Assembly: GCF_040869035.1 (NCBI RefSeq)
Contig: NZ_CP162100.1
Location: forward strand, 2,728,001 to 2,792,000
Length of the DNA stretch: 64,000 bases
Source: Vibrio sp. NTOU-M3
GTDB taxonomy: Bacteria; Pseudomonadota; Gammaproteobacteria; Enterobacterales; Vibrionaceae
Reading direction: 5' to 3'
Shown: piece by piece, positions 40,402-49,484 of the stretch
How the letters are laid out: each line of letters begins with the position of its first letter
Numbering within the stretch: position 1 is the first letter of the stretch
Translations under genes and position numbers: made by a program
The notes under the pieces: generated by a model
The model's database searches: none
The model's input: the letters and a program-made list of their open reading frames with translations, nothing else
Told to the model about the DNA's origin: nothing

Positions 40402-41481
40402 ATGCGATTTTCAATCAAACCGAACCGATGGCTTCAGACACTGCTTTTAGTCAGTGGTCTACTTGGAGCTAGCTTTACCCATGCTAGCGAACAAGTTTAT
40501 CGACTCAAGCTTGCAGAAACATGGGGACCTAATACGCCGATCTTAGGGGATGCGACAAAAAACATGGCAAAATTGGCAGAGCAGATGTCCAATGGCCGCC
40601 TAAAGATCCGTATCGACTCAGCAAACAAGCACAAAGCTCCTTTAGGTATCTTCGACATGGTCAAGTCGGGTCAGTACGACTTAGGCCACTCGAGTTCCTA
40701 TTACTGGAAAGGCAAAGTACCCAACACCCTCTATTTCTCATCCATGCCATTTGGCATGATCTCTACCGAACAATACGCATGGTTTTACCATGGTGGGGGC
40801 ATTGAGCTAATGGAAAAAGTCTATGCACCCCATAATTTGCTTTCTTTCCCCGGCGGTAATTCAGATATTCAAATGGGAGGCTGGTTTAAGAAAGAAATCA
40901 ACACTGTTGAGGATCTACAAGGGTTAAAAATCCGTATACCCGGTTTTGCTGGTGAAGTGATGGCCCGAGTTGGAGCAAAACCCACTAACATAGCACCTGG
41001 CGAACTTTATACCTCGTTAGAACGCGGAACCATTGATGCTTTGGAGTGGGTAGGCCCGGCATTTGATCTGCGCATGGGATTTCAGAAAATTGCACCATAC
41101 TATTATACCGCATGGCATGAGCCAGGCTCAGAAACTCAATTTCTTGTGAACAAGCAAACATGGGACAAACTGCCTAAAGATCTGCAAATCATCCTTGAGA
41201 CGGCGTTTCGTGTTGCTGCATTTGATATGTATACCCAAGCTCTAGATGCCAATGCAAATAGTTGGGCAACCATGAGCGCGGAGTATCCTGAGATCAAAGT
41301 GAGAGACTTTCCACCAGAAGTACTCAAAGCAATGCAAGCTGCCACCAATGAGCTACTCACTGAGCTCGCAAGTAAGGATGCTATAGCCAAAGAGATCATT
41401 GAATCACAGCGCCAGTACCTCACAAAAGTACGTGCGTGGACGGATATTTCTTCGAAAGCCTACCTAGACAGCGGCCAATAA
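40402..41481 (+). CDS. TRAP transporter solute-binding protein (DctP/TakP type), orphan
   Basis: Periplasmic binding protein of 359 aa with signal peptide (about 1-27, cut after ASFTHA). Typical DctP sequence: LKIRIPGFAGEVMARVGAKP with the carboxylate-binding Arg, SLERGTIDALEWVGPAFD, and AWHEPGSETQFLVNKQTW. The second motif resembles the subgroup binding 2-oxo acids, but the ligand is unproven. No dctQ or dctM membrane genes are next to it. It converges on a chemoreceptor gene, so it may serve an unlinked transporter or taxis. Confidence 0.9.
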   Translation: MRFSIKPNRWLQTLLLVSGLLGASFTHASEQVYRLKLAETWGPNTPILGDATKNMAKLAEQMSNGRLKIRIDSANKHKAPLGIFDMVKSGQYDLGHSSSYYWKGKVPNTLYFSSMPFGMISTEQYAWFYHGGGIELMEKVYAPHNLLSFPGGNSDIQMGGWFKKEINTVEDLQGLKIRIPGFAGEVMARVGAKPTNIAPGELYTSLERGTIDALEWVGPAFDLRMGFQKIAPYYYTAWHEPGSETQFLVNKQTWDKLPKDLQIILETAFRVAAFDMYTQALDANANSWATMSAEYPEIKVRDFPPEVLKAMQAATNELLTELASKDAIAKEIIESQRQYLTKVRAWTDISSKAYLDSGQ

Positions 41482-41484
41482 CAG

Positions 41485-41505
41485 AAAGCCCCCATTGGGG
41501 GCTTT
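41485..41505. terminator. Bidirectional terminator between dctP-like gene and chemoreceptor
   Basis: AAAGCCCCC/GGGGGCTTT stem with a 3-nt apex; serves both convergent genes. Confidence 0.88.
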
Positions 41506-41510
41506 GATAG

Positions 41511-44318
41511 CTACACCTTAAACTGATGCGTGTATGCACTGAGCTCTTCAGCAGACTGAGCGACTTCTTGGCTGGCACCCGCTAACTGTTCTGCACTCGC
41601 AGAAGTCTGGATTGACATTTCACTGATTGAAGCAACGCTCTGGCTCACAGCATCGGTCACCTGAGCTTGTTCTTCTGCCGCAATGGAAACCCGCTCCATC
41701 ATCGTATTAATGACATTAATCGACTCAATGATCGCTACAAAATTTTGTTGAGTCTGGCCCGATAATTCCGCTGTCAATGTCACTTGCTCTTCACACCTTG
41801 CCATGTTCTGAGTTGCCGATCCAGCCGCTTGCTGCACCGACGATATCATGGTCTGAATTTCAGAAGCCGAAGTTTGCGTTCTCTGCGCTAGGGTCCGCAC
41901 TTCATCGGCAACAACGGCAAATCCCCTACCGGCTTCTCCTGCACGGGCCGCTTCAATAGCAGCATTGAGAGCAAGCAAATTAGTCTGCTCAGCGATTTCT
42001 TGTATCACCACCAGCACATGTCCAATTTCATTACTCTTGAGTTGCAGAGTCTGCATATTTTCATTCGTTGAAGCGACACCTTCCACCAAGTTCGCCAGTG
42101 CAACACTGCCTTTATCTAAGGTTTGTTGACCTGTCGAGCTTTTATCAAATGCCAACTGAGAAGCCTGAGCAACATCTGCGGTGTTTTTCGCCACCTCTTG
42201 AATGGTTGCTGTCATTTGTTCAATTGCTGAGGCCACCGACTCCGTTTCACGATGCTGAGTGGTGACGGCCGTTGTGGTCTGTTCGCTAGCCACTGACGTT
42301 TCTTCCGCGGTAGACGCAAGGCTATGGCTGGCTTCAAGAATATGCGCAATCAGCTGTTTAAGATTGTCCGACATATCTCGCAATGCGCCGTATAAACTGT
42401 CAGAAGAAACCTTACGATCAAACTCATGGGTGAGATCGCCTTGCGCGACTTGCTTGGCCAATAACATCATATCTCTAGGCTCTCCTCCCAATGGCTTTTT
42501 AATGATAGACGCCATATACAGAGCTAAAACGATGGTGATAAGTAACGTCACGACCATCATAAAAATAATAATATTGCGGATTTGATAAACTGACGAGAAC
42601 GCTTCAGCTTGATCGATCTCAGCCACTAACGCCCAACGAATATCACCAATATTCAGTGGAGAATAAGACGATAAAACGGGATTGCCGTTATAATCGACAA
42701 TGATATCCGCACCACTTTGACCCGCTAAAGCCGCAATCGTCGCATCGGTTTTAACGCCATTGCGTTCAACAGAACCAGCAAACGATGCCGCGACTGAATG
42801 GTTATCAGGGCTTAGATAGGAATCTGAGCGCATCCGGTAGTCCGAACCAACCAAATAAGACTCTCCGCTCTCTCCCATACCTTCGCGAAGCTGCATGACA
42901 GCGTTAATGGCTTCCAGCGAAAGCTGCAAAGCGACCACCATCACCACGTCTCCACGCTCATTTAGTATTGGCTTTGCAATAAAGGCCGCAGGCGCATCAT
43001 TGGATGGTGCATAGGGGGCAAAATCAATCACACCATATGATTTGGTATCAATAACACTGCGAACCAGCTGACCAAGATTGCTATTGGCATAAACTCCATT
43101 AAGCAGATTGGTTTGATAATCCGCTTCTTTCGTCACGGTATAGAACGCTTCACCACTTGGATCGATCAAGAACAAGTCGTAGTAGCCATACTTCTCTATG
43201 TACTTACTGTATAACTCAACACCACCACGATCTTTAGGCACAAACGCTTCCTTTACGTCTTTTTCACTGATGATCGCCCAGTGGTGATGTTGGTCCAGCT
43301 CAACGGTTTGCCATACAGAAAGCACTAAGTTGCCATTGTAATCTTTAATGATCCCCGAACCTGCGCCCTGCACAAACGCGGCTTGTGTTGCTTTGGTTTC
43401 AACAGCATGATTCTGAGTAAAAGATGCAGCCACCGAATAACCTTCTGGATCCAGTCGAGAATCTGAACGCATCAACTTATCTGGACCCACTAAATACGTC
43501 TCTCCGGTTTTTCCCATGCCTTGTGTTTGCATCGTGATCCCATTGATCTTATCTATGGGAAATTGCATGGCCGCATAACCAATGACTTGATTGGTATTAT
43601 TGGTTACTGAAGTGACAAAGAATCCAGCAGGAAGATCATTCGAGTAGTGATACAGTGAAAAGTCGCCAAAGAAAACTTCATCTACCTCTCCACTTTTCAT
43701 CGCTTGATGAAAAGCCTTTGCTAACCCGCTACCAGCAATATTCTCGGAACGAACATTACGACCAAGATCCGCCTCTCGAGTCGCGCTGTAGATGATGTCA
43801 CCATCTTTGTTGATCAAAAACGCATCATACCAACCAAAATGCTGTTGGAACTGATCTATCTCTGCACCATATTGATTGGCAAGCGCATCCCAAGCTCGGC
43901 CACTTATCTGATTCCCTTGCGCTTTGAAAGCACGATCAAACTCTTCGAGCACCATTTGGGTCGTATAAGCATCGGCAAATAATCGTAGCCCTGATTTCAA
44001 TTGTTTGAGATATTCTTGTACTTGGTTAGCTTGTGATTGGTTAATCGCTTCCAGTTTCCGAAACCCTTCTAGTTGAAGCGTACTGGCCACTTCGACGAGA
44101 ACATCCATATCCCCTTCTCGTTCGTTGAAAAAAGAACGGATCTGTGATGATTTAATCGATCTTACCGTATCAAGCTGATTGTAAGACCGTTCTGTTAACG
44201 CACCTTGTGCAAGAAATACCGCGTTCAACCCTAGTATTAAAGCAGGCACAACACCAATAAACAGCAGTGCCCCAATAATCAATTGGGACAGCTTTAGTCG
44301 CCCAAGCCACTGACTCAT
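41511..44318 (-). CDS. Methyl-accepting chemotaxis protein with duplicated double-Cache sensor
   Basis: Chemoreceptor of 935 aa. Membrane helix (about 13-36), long periplasmic part, second helix (about 582-602), HAMP (about 604-655), then a signalling domain with the hairpin tip [21 protein letters not shown]. The periplasmic part is a tandem repeat of one sensor module: about 148-360 and 367-575 align along their length, e.g. [20 protein letters not shown] versus [20 protein letters not shown], and [10 protein letters not shown] versus [10 protein letters not shown]. Most receptors have only one such module. No CheR-binding pentapeptide at the C terminus. Ligand unknown. Confidence 0.93.
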   Translation of the reverse strand: MSQWLGRLKLSQLIIGALLFIGVVPALILGLNAVFLAQGALTERSYNQLDTVRSIKSSQIRSFFNEREGDMDVLVEVASTLQLEGFRKLEAINQSQANQVQEYLKQLKSGLRLFADAYTTQMVLEEFDRAFKAQGNQISGRAWDALANQYGAEIDQFQQHFGWYDAFLINKDGDIIYSATREADLGRNVRSENIAGSGLAKAFHQAMKSGEVDEVFFGDFSLYHYSNDLPAGFFVTSVTNNTNQVIGYAAMQFPIDKINGITMQTQGMGKTGETYLVGPDKLMRSDSRLDPEGYSVAASFTQNHAVETKATQAAFVQGAGSGIIKDYNGNLVLSVWQTVELDQHHHWAIISEKDVKEAFVPKDRGGVELYSKYIEKYGYYDLFLIDPSGEAFYTVTKEADYQTNLLNGVYANSNLGQLVRSVIDTKSYGVIDFAPYAPSNDAPAAFIAKPILNERGDVVMVVALQLSLEAINAVMQLREGMGESGESYLVGSDYRMRSDSYLSPDNHSVAASFAGSVERNGVKTDATIAALAGQSGADIIVDYNGNPVLSSYSPLNIGDIRWALVAEIDQAEAFSSVYQIRNIIIFMMVVTLLITIVLALYMASIIKKPLGGEPRDMMLLAKQVAQGDLTHEFDRKVSSDSLYGALRDMSDNLKQLIAHILEASHSLASTAEETSVASEQTTTAVTTQHRETESVASAIEQMTATIQEVAKNTADVAQASQLAFDKSSTGQQTLDKGSVALANLVEGVASTNENMQTLQLKSNEIGHVLVVIQEIAEQTNLLALNAAIEAARAGEAGRGFAVVADEVRTLAQRTQTSASEIQTMISSVQQAAGSATQNMARCEEQVTLTAELSGQTQQNFVAIIESINVINTMMERVSIAAEEQAQVTDAVSQSVASISEMSIQTSASAEQLAGASQEVAQSAEELSAYTHQFKV

Positions 44319-44594
44319 ATAGATATCCTTTGTTTACACTCAATCTGAATTACATTGTTGTTATTGTTTGGCATATGAACGAAAGAACTACGCCAATATT
44401 AGAGGTGCCTAGATGACAATGATTATGAGTCTAATTCAATAGCTTGAAATATTATGAAACACCTTTTCAGTATTCAGTTGTAAAAATAAACGTACAATGA
44501 TATTTATCTATTACGAATCGTTTTATGCTTATAAAAACAGAAGTTTAATAAATTACTTAGATTATCAAGAAAAATTTTTATATAAATAGAAAAA
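44319..44594. other. AT-rich gap with no gene
   Basis: About 275 bp upstream of the chemoreceptor, very AT-rich, presumably with its promoter; I see no RNA gene or repeat here. Confidence 0.5.
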
Positions 44595-44623
44595 TAAAAG
44601 CTCTCCTATATTTGGAGAGCTTT
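44595..44623 (-). terminator. Terminator of the GH9-like gene
   Basis: Stem AAAGCTCTCC/GGAGAGCTTT with a 7-nt loop and T-rich tail on the minus strand, 33 bp after the stop. Confidence 0.85.
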
Positions 44624-44655
44624 ACTTTAATAATAGCTAGGCTATAAATATCAAT

Positions 44656-47376
44656 CTAAAACATTAGATCAACTTTATTTTTTAGAAAATCATAGCCATA
44701 TGAAACTTCAACAGTATCTCCAGAAGATACTTGCAAAATTCCATCATTCTTTTTTGGAGAGTCATATGAATATCTGATACTTCCCTTAAAATTCATCGCA
44801 TTAGGTAAAGACTCAGTAATTTTTACTTTTTCTACATCTCCATTAGAAGACTTAACATACGCAAACCCTGTTTCAACAACTGCATAATCCATATTAATTG
44901 GTGCTATAACATTCAGATCTATGAATGAACCATTAGTATATGCACTTACCTTGGATGCGGCATAATCGTTATAAGCTAAACCTGCATTCCATGCAGTATT
45001 AAAAGCAACCCAAGCTTCGACTCTGCCTATCTGCCCTACTTTCGGTTCGTATGGAAAATGTCCTTCTTTAATTGCACCATCAAGTTTTCCAACCGTCCCC
45101 ATTAAATGACCAAGACCTGTTGCATATTCACTAAAGTAGCCACGTTCAACACCTTCAAAATCTTTAACGGCAGTATAACTAAAATGTCGACCTGTAGGAT
45201 TTCGACCAAAGACAGAATCTAGATGTGACAAACTCAACTCTCGTAAACGATGAGCCTTATCGTCATCTTCAACAAATTCAATAGCAGAATTCAATGCCAC
45301 AGGTAAACCTGCAACATTTCCAGGCTCGTTATAATCTTCAGGTATTACCCATTGATTTTCATCATACTTACGAAAATCCCACATATTGTCAGACAAACCA
45401 ATAGCTTTATCAGCCCAAGATTGAATTTTCCCTTTCAATCCCACAGGAGCTCTATCTGAATACATCTTCATGAAAAAGTGAAGTCCAGCCATTGTCACGC
45501 GTTCATTCATCCGCTGACCTTTTGTATTTCTTCCATTCCACTCAACATTATCAATCAACCATTCTGTTTGTGCATAAGCGGCGTCAAAATACTTCTCTGC
45601 ATCTTTAAATCCTTCTCGCTTGGCTACCTCATACATCATCAAATTCGGCATAATGGCGTAACCAGGAGGAAGATTTCCTTTAAATCCACCAATTTTAGTT
45701 ACTACAGCAAGCATATTCTGGTTTCCAAGCATGTTATATGTTGCTTCTCCAGAGCTACTGTCTAAATCATTATCTTTATCCCAGCGAGGTACCAAATAGT
45801 CCAATACTAATTGATAGTCAGATTTAGATATCCATTTAGATAAATAAGGATAAGCATAAAGAAACTGTGCAAGTTGTCCTTTCATAAAACCTTGCTCTAC
45901 GTGTTCTTTCATCATCCGGTCAACAGTAAAGTGTATTAATTTAACCACATCAGGAGCATCAATATCTGGTGGACTTAACGGCCCAACCCCTAATTCATAG
46001 TTAACTTTGTGAGATCTATTTTCATGATAGGATGGATTAGAAAAATACTGGGCAATAAGCGATGACATTTCAAAACTGAAAGCGTGGCTGTCTCGTAAAG
46101 CAACACCGCGAATGCAAGAGTTATTTGTACCTACATAGCATCTTGCATCTGCTATAAATTGCAACATTGGATCATATGACACTCTTTGATACCAAAATGG
46201 GCCAATTCCAAATGAATCTGAAATCATCCCTCCTGCAGATATTTGATATTCACCAATATCTATAGGATTAAAGTCTGTAAAGTCACCTATATGATTATTA
46301 ATAACACCTTTATATAAAACATCTTCACTACGTGATTTTGTTATTTTAAACTCACTTCCATTAGGTAATGTAGGTGCAGTAAAACGTTTTATTTCATCTA
46401 GGTTATAACCACTTTGATTAATCAATATATCTGTAAAAATACTAGCAGGATCGACAGGTATATCAGGACAAGATTCATATCCATTAATATTAAATACTTT
46501 CAGCTCTTTAATTTTTATCTTATCACTATCCGTTGAAGTCAAGCGTATTTTTTGAGCATCTACAGGGTAATCAAAAACTACTTTAACACTGTTATTAGTA
46601 TTACCTGAAATACTTCCTCCTGGTATTTTACTCCAGTTAGATCCATTCCATGATTGTAGTTCAAAGTTTTCAATGCCTACTTCAAATGCTTGCCACCCAT
46701 TATATACATGAGCACATTGGACTGTCCTTTGTTTACCAAAATCAATTTCTAACCAAGAGCTTCCTCCATTACTAATCCACCGAGAATCATCACTTATTTC
46801 TCCGTCCACCGATTTTTCCGGTTGATAATGAGAAAAGCTAGAGCTTGCAGTGGCACTTTTTTTATAGGCTACATTTTCTAACGGCTTATAGTTAAACCTA
46901 GCGACATATTTAACTGCATCAGCATTTATAAATTTACCATCATTTGATTCATTCGTTAGTACTACAGGACAAGAGTTTCCTTTTTCACAATTGTATCGAC
47001 CTAAACTTCTCCATTTACTAATCTTATCTCTTTGATCAACATATACGTCTTTAGTTCCTTCATTAGACTTAATTGTATACTTTGCTGCTGAAGATCGGTT
47101 GTACTTTCCTTCCGGAAGGTAGTAATAGATTTCATACTCACCAGGAGCTGGTAAATCAGGAACCCAAGTAACTTTGCGTAAGTCATCATCAATCTCTGCC
47201 GCCAAATAACCAGAGCCATAAAAATTAGGATGAAACGTTGACTCTTTCCAACGGCCACTTAAGGTTGCTTGTGTATCATCAACAACAAAAGCATACGCAT
47301 ATGCTTTTGTTGGTGCTGACACTAATAATATAGAAGCCATAGTTATAGAAATACCATGACCTAAAAAGTTTTTCAT
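44656..47376 (-). CDS. Secreted GH9-like protein with golvesin-like and F5/8C modules
   Basis: 906 aa from ATG 47376, with GAGG 5 nt upstream. Signal peptide (about 1-27); golvesin/xly-type domain (about 28-160, WVPDLPAPGEYEIYYYLPEG); F5/8 type C (discoidin) carbohydrate-binding module (about 170-300, ENVAYKKSATASSSF, WLEIDFG); immunoglobulin-like CelD_N domain (about 315-395, INQSGYN); an alpha/alpha barrel like glycoside hydrolase family 9 (about 400-810, FGRNPTGRHFSY); C-terminal beta domain. The usual GH9 acid (Glu-Val-Ala..Asn-Ala) is not clearly kept: the matching place reads WVAFNTAWNAG. Likely polysaccharide breakdown or binding; substrate unknown. Much more AT-rich than the core genes, which suggests transfer. 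Confidence 0.75.
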   Translation of the reverse strand: MKNFLGHGISITMASILLVSAPTKAYAYAFVVDDTQATLSGRWKESTFHPNFYGSGYLAAEIDDDLRKVTWVPDLPAPGEYEIYYYLPEGKYNRSSAAKYTIKSNEGTKDVYVDQRDKISKWRSLGRYNCEKGNSCPVVLTNESNDGKFINADAVKYVARFNYKPLENVAYKKSATASSSFSHYQPEKSVDGEISDDSRWISNGGSSWLEIDFGKQRTVQCAHVYNGWQAFEVGIENFELQSWNGSNWSKIPGGSISGNTNNSVKVVFDYPVDAQKIRLTSTDSDKIKIKELKVFNINGYESCPDIPVDPASIFTDILINQSGYNLDEIKRFTAPTLPNGSEFKITKSRSEDVLYKGVINNHIGDFTDFNPIDIGEYQISAGGMISDSFGIGPFWYQRVSYDPMLQFIADARCYVGTNNSCIRGVALRDSHAFSFEMSSLIAQYFSNPSYHENRSHKVNYELGVGPLSPPDIDAPDVVKLIHFTVDRMMKEHVEQGFMKGQLAQFLYAYPYLSKWISKSDYQLVLDYLVPRWDKDNDLDSSSGEATYNMLGNQNMLAVVTKIGGFKGNLPPGYAIMPNLMMYEVAKREGFKDAEKYFDAAYAQTEWLIDNVEWNGRNTKGQRMNERVTMAGLHFFMKMYSDRAPVGLKGKIQSWADKAIGLSDNMWDFRKYDENQWVIPEDYNEPGNVAGLPVALNSAIEFVEDDDKAHRLRELSLSHLDSVFGRNPTGRHFSYTAVKDFEGVERGYFSEYATGLGHLMGTVGKLDGAIKEGHFPYEPKVGQIGRVEAWVAFNTAWNAGLAYNDYAASKVSAYTNGSFIDLNVIAPINMDYAVVETGFAYVKSSNGDVEKVKITESLPNAMNFKGSIRYSYDSPKKNDGILQVSSGDTVEVSYGYDFLKNKVDLMF

Positions 47377-47502
47377 ATACACCTCGTATTTATAATTAGA
47401 TTGAGGCGTATATAAACATAAAGCTTATATAATTTTTGAGAAAAAATATTTTAAACTTAATATAAATCAATTGAACTAATACGAAGAAATTATAATAATA
47501 TT
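47377..47502. other. Short AT-rich flank outside the Tn7-like end
   Basis: Leader of the GH9-like gene. The five bases before the transposon terminus, ATATT (47498-47502), would be the target duplication if the element is intact; the matching copy would lie outside the window. Confidence 0.4.
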
Positions 47503-47654
47503 TGTCGGAGGACATTAAAGTTTGAAACTTTTCTCTCGTGTAGAGTTTAGTACCAAGTAGCCTAGATAAAAGAAGGTAACAATAAAGTTTGAAACTAACT
47601 TAATGCCATAACTCTCTGCACAACAGAATTATGACAATAAAGTTTGAAACTTTA
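47503..47654 (+). mobile_element. Left end of a Tn7-like transposon with three TnsB-type sites
   Basis: The terminus TGTCGGAGGACATTAAAG matches the Tn7 terminus TGTGGGCGGACA... in layout: TGT, a short variable part, then a site beginning GACA. Three near-identical 22-bp sites follow in the same orientation, at 47511-47532, 47578-47599 and 47633-47654, each with core AC(A/T)(A/T)TAAAGTTTGAAACT. Start-to-start spacing is 67 and 55 bp; in Tn7-L, as I remember it, three sites GACAAAATAGnnnGGAACT are 64 and 56 bp apart. Direction of the sites places the element to the right. TnsB would bind here. The tns genes and right end are not in the window. Confidence 0.8.
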
Positions 47655-47831
47655 AGCATTGTAAGAGACCTTCCTTTCTAGGCACTTAGTCATTGGTCAA
47701 CCCAGTCTCGCTTAGCAAACTTTTTGGATACAACGGAATAACGGACTCGTTTCGATTTAGTGCAAGAGCTCCTTTTAAATAAACAAAAGGGCTCCGCACT
47801 TACCTCAAGAGCCCAACTTCTTAATCGACTT

Positions 47832-48272
47832 TTAGTACTTATTATAAAGTTTCATCTGCCCTGTCTTATCAAAAGACACCACGTTAAAGCCTTTGTACTC
47901 CTGCCCTGGTCGTGCCATTCCCGGCGAATGCTGCGGCATACCGGGAGCGGCGATTCCTGAAATATTTTCAGGCCTTTCCTCAAGCAAACGCTTGATATCA
48001 GACTCAGGAACATGCCCTTCTATCATATAGCCATCAATGACAGCTGTATGGCATGACATCAGTTGACTAGGCATTCCAAACTCTTGTTTGACAGAACTCC
48101 AGTCGCGAGCATGGTTAACATTCACTTCGTAACCTTTCTTCTCCATAATTGCTGCCCATTCCTTACAGCAACCACACGTAGGCGATTTATAAAGCTCAAT
48201 AACAGGCTTAGCAAAGACGTTAAAGCTCAAAATCAAAGATGAAAGTGCAATAAGTCTCAATTTTTTACTCAT
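47832..48272 (-). CDS. copG: CopG-type copper resistance protein (DUF411)
   Basis: Periplasmic DUF411 protein with a thioredoxin-like fold, 146 aa. Signal peptide to about residue 21, then the CxCC motif PTCGCCKEW (C33, C35, C36), and C-terminal metal-binding Met and His residues (AAPGMPQHSPGMARPGQ). CopG of V. cholerae and Pseudomonas is known to bind copper with cysteine-bridged clusters; the motif is the same here. Last gene of the cus operon, 21 bp after the cytochrome gene, ribosome-binding site AGGT. Confidence 0.85.
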   Translation of the reverse strand: MSKKLRLIALSSLILSFNVFAKPVIELYKSPTCGCCKEWAAIMEKKGYEVNVNHARDWSSVKQEFGMPSQLMSCHTAVIDGYMIEGHVPESDIKRLLEERPENISGIAAPGMPQHSPGMARPGQEYKGFNVVSFDKTGQMKLYNKY

Positions 48273-48293
48273 TATAGTTACCTAACTAAAAAT

Positions 48294-48854
48294 CTATTTT
48301 ACGTTAATACTGACGGCTTCATCGCCATAGCTCAGCTCATACACTCCCTTTTCAGGAATCCACTCAAAGTGCTGAGTTTCATACGGCTCTACGCGCAGTG
48401 TTAAATGTTTACCAGCTAAAGGGGAGAGGTCAATTGACATTGACTCAAACGTTTTATTTAGTACCACCAACTGACTCTTCTCACCGCTATCTATAGAAAC
48501 TGAGAGTAGCGCCCCTTTGGTGCCTTCATACATCCAATCCACTAGCTGAAGCGTTCCAAGATACTCCATGTAATCTGCTAGATTTATCTTATCTTGTTCA
48601 CTTAATGCATCGCCTAAAAGCTTCATTGTTTGTTCATGCTCTAGGCTATATTTCAGATCATTTAAGGAGCTACCTCTGATGTTTCCACCAACATTTCCTC
48701 CCCCTTGACCATATAGCCCATGACACGCAATGCATCCATATCCCCCTACAGTACGAAAAGTAGACTCACCGACTGAAATTGAGCCTTCCGAGGCATAGGA
48801 GAATAAGCTCACACTAAATATCCCCGCTAGCATGAATGAACGCTTTAACATCAT
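48294..48854 (-). CDS. Periplasmic c-type cytochrome of the copper cluster
   Basis: 186 aa; signal peptide (about 1-22), one haem-binding motif CIACHG (C41, C44, H45) in a small class I cytochrome c domain (to about 100), then a C-terminal beta-type domain of about 85 residues without a family I recognise. Ribosome-binding site AAGGA. It sits between copI and copG in the same operon (18 and 21 bp), so it probably passes electrons in copper handling, for example oxidation of Cu(I), but no such role is proven for it. Confidence 0.8.
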   Translation of the reverse strand: MMLKRSFMLAGIFSVSLFSYASEGSISVGESTFRTVGGYGCIACHGLYGQGGGNVGGNIRGSSLNDLKYSLEHEQTMKLLGDALSEQDKINLADYMEYLGTLQLVDWMYEGTKGALLSVSIDSGEKSQLVVLNKTFESMSIDLSPLAGKHLTLRVEPYETQHFEWIPEKGVYELSYGDEAVSINVK

Positions 48855-48872
48855 CAGATTCCTTTATAGCAC

Positions 48873-49418
48873 CTATAAAGTCACTTTTTTAATCATGCCT
48901 GCTTCTGCATGCCCTGGAATATTGCATGCAAATTCAACCTTGCTGTCGCCGTGGAAGTGCCAAATCAGCTGTTTAGCTTTACCCGGTTTTACTGTAACTG
49001 CATTCCCAGAATCATGCATGTGATGAGGCATTTTTTTCATCATTTCTCGATGTTCAAGTTGCTCTTTCGCTGAACCAATAGTGAACTCGTGATCAATCTT
49101 TCCAACATTCATAACTACAAATTGAACGACATCATTTGGTTCAATTTGTACTTCTTTTTTGAACTTGATTGTCATGTCATCTGCCAACACAACATGGACC
49201 ACTTTGTCTGGTTTTGCACCTGTTGCTGGCATACCAACATCAGACATGCCTTCCATCGACATCATTGAATGATCCATTTTGCTGTGATCCATATCGTCAT
49301 GATTCATATTACTATGGTCCATCTTTGAGTGATCCATTTTAGAGTGGTCCATTTCTGCCATTGCAGATGTTGCTGTAATTGAAAGAAGTGCAGCAAGTAG
49401 TGTTTTTTTCATGTTCAT
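48873..49418 (-). CDS. copI: CopI-type periplasmic cupredoxin with Met/His repeats
   Basis: Blue-copper protein of 181 aa. Signal peptide (to about 21), then a copper-binding repeat region (22-52) made of MDHSKM-like hexamers, then a cupredoxin domain with type 1 ligands H110 (KIDHEF), C165, H170 and M175 (FACNIPGHAEAGM). CopI proteins protect against copper in Rubrivivax and V. cholerae. Ribosome-binding site AAGGA. 66 bp after cusA in the same operon. Confidence 0.88.
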   Translation of the reverse strand: MNMKKTLLAALLSITATSAMAEMDHSKMDHSKMDHSNMNHDDMDHSKMDHSMMSMEGMSDVGMPATGAKPDKVVHVVLADDMTIKFKKEVQIEPNDVVQFVVMNVGKIDHEFTIGSAKEQLEHREMMKKMPHHMHDSGNAVTVKPGKAKQLIWHFHGDSKVEFACNIPGHAEAGMIKKVTL

Positions 49419-49484
49419 ATTGTGTTCCTTAGTTATTCATTCAAAAGTTTATGGGCCAAGTTCGTTCTTAGCCCGAATGTGTGT

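Noticed and set aside
47511..47654. The three repeats as a small CRISPR array
   Set aside because: Repeat core is only about 18 bp, spacing is unequal (67 and 55), there are no cas genes, and the sites match TnsB-type sites in sequence and spacing.
47760..47798. Imperfect hairpin as integron attC site
   Set aside because: No conserved attC core sequences or integron cassette genes; more likely a decay-prone 3' structure of the cus transcript.
47844..47852. ATAAAGTTT as a fourth TnsB site
   Set aside because: Only nine bases match and it lies within the coding end of copG.
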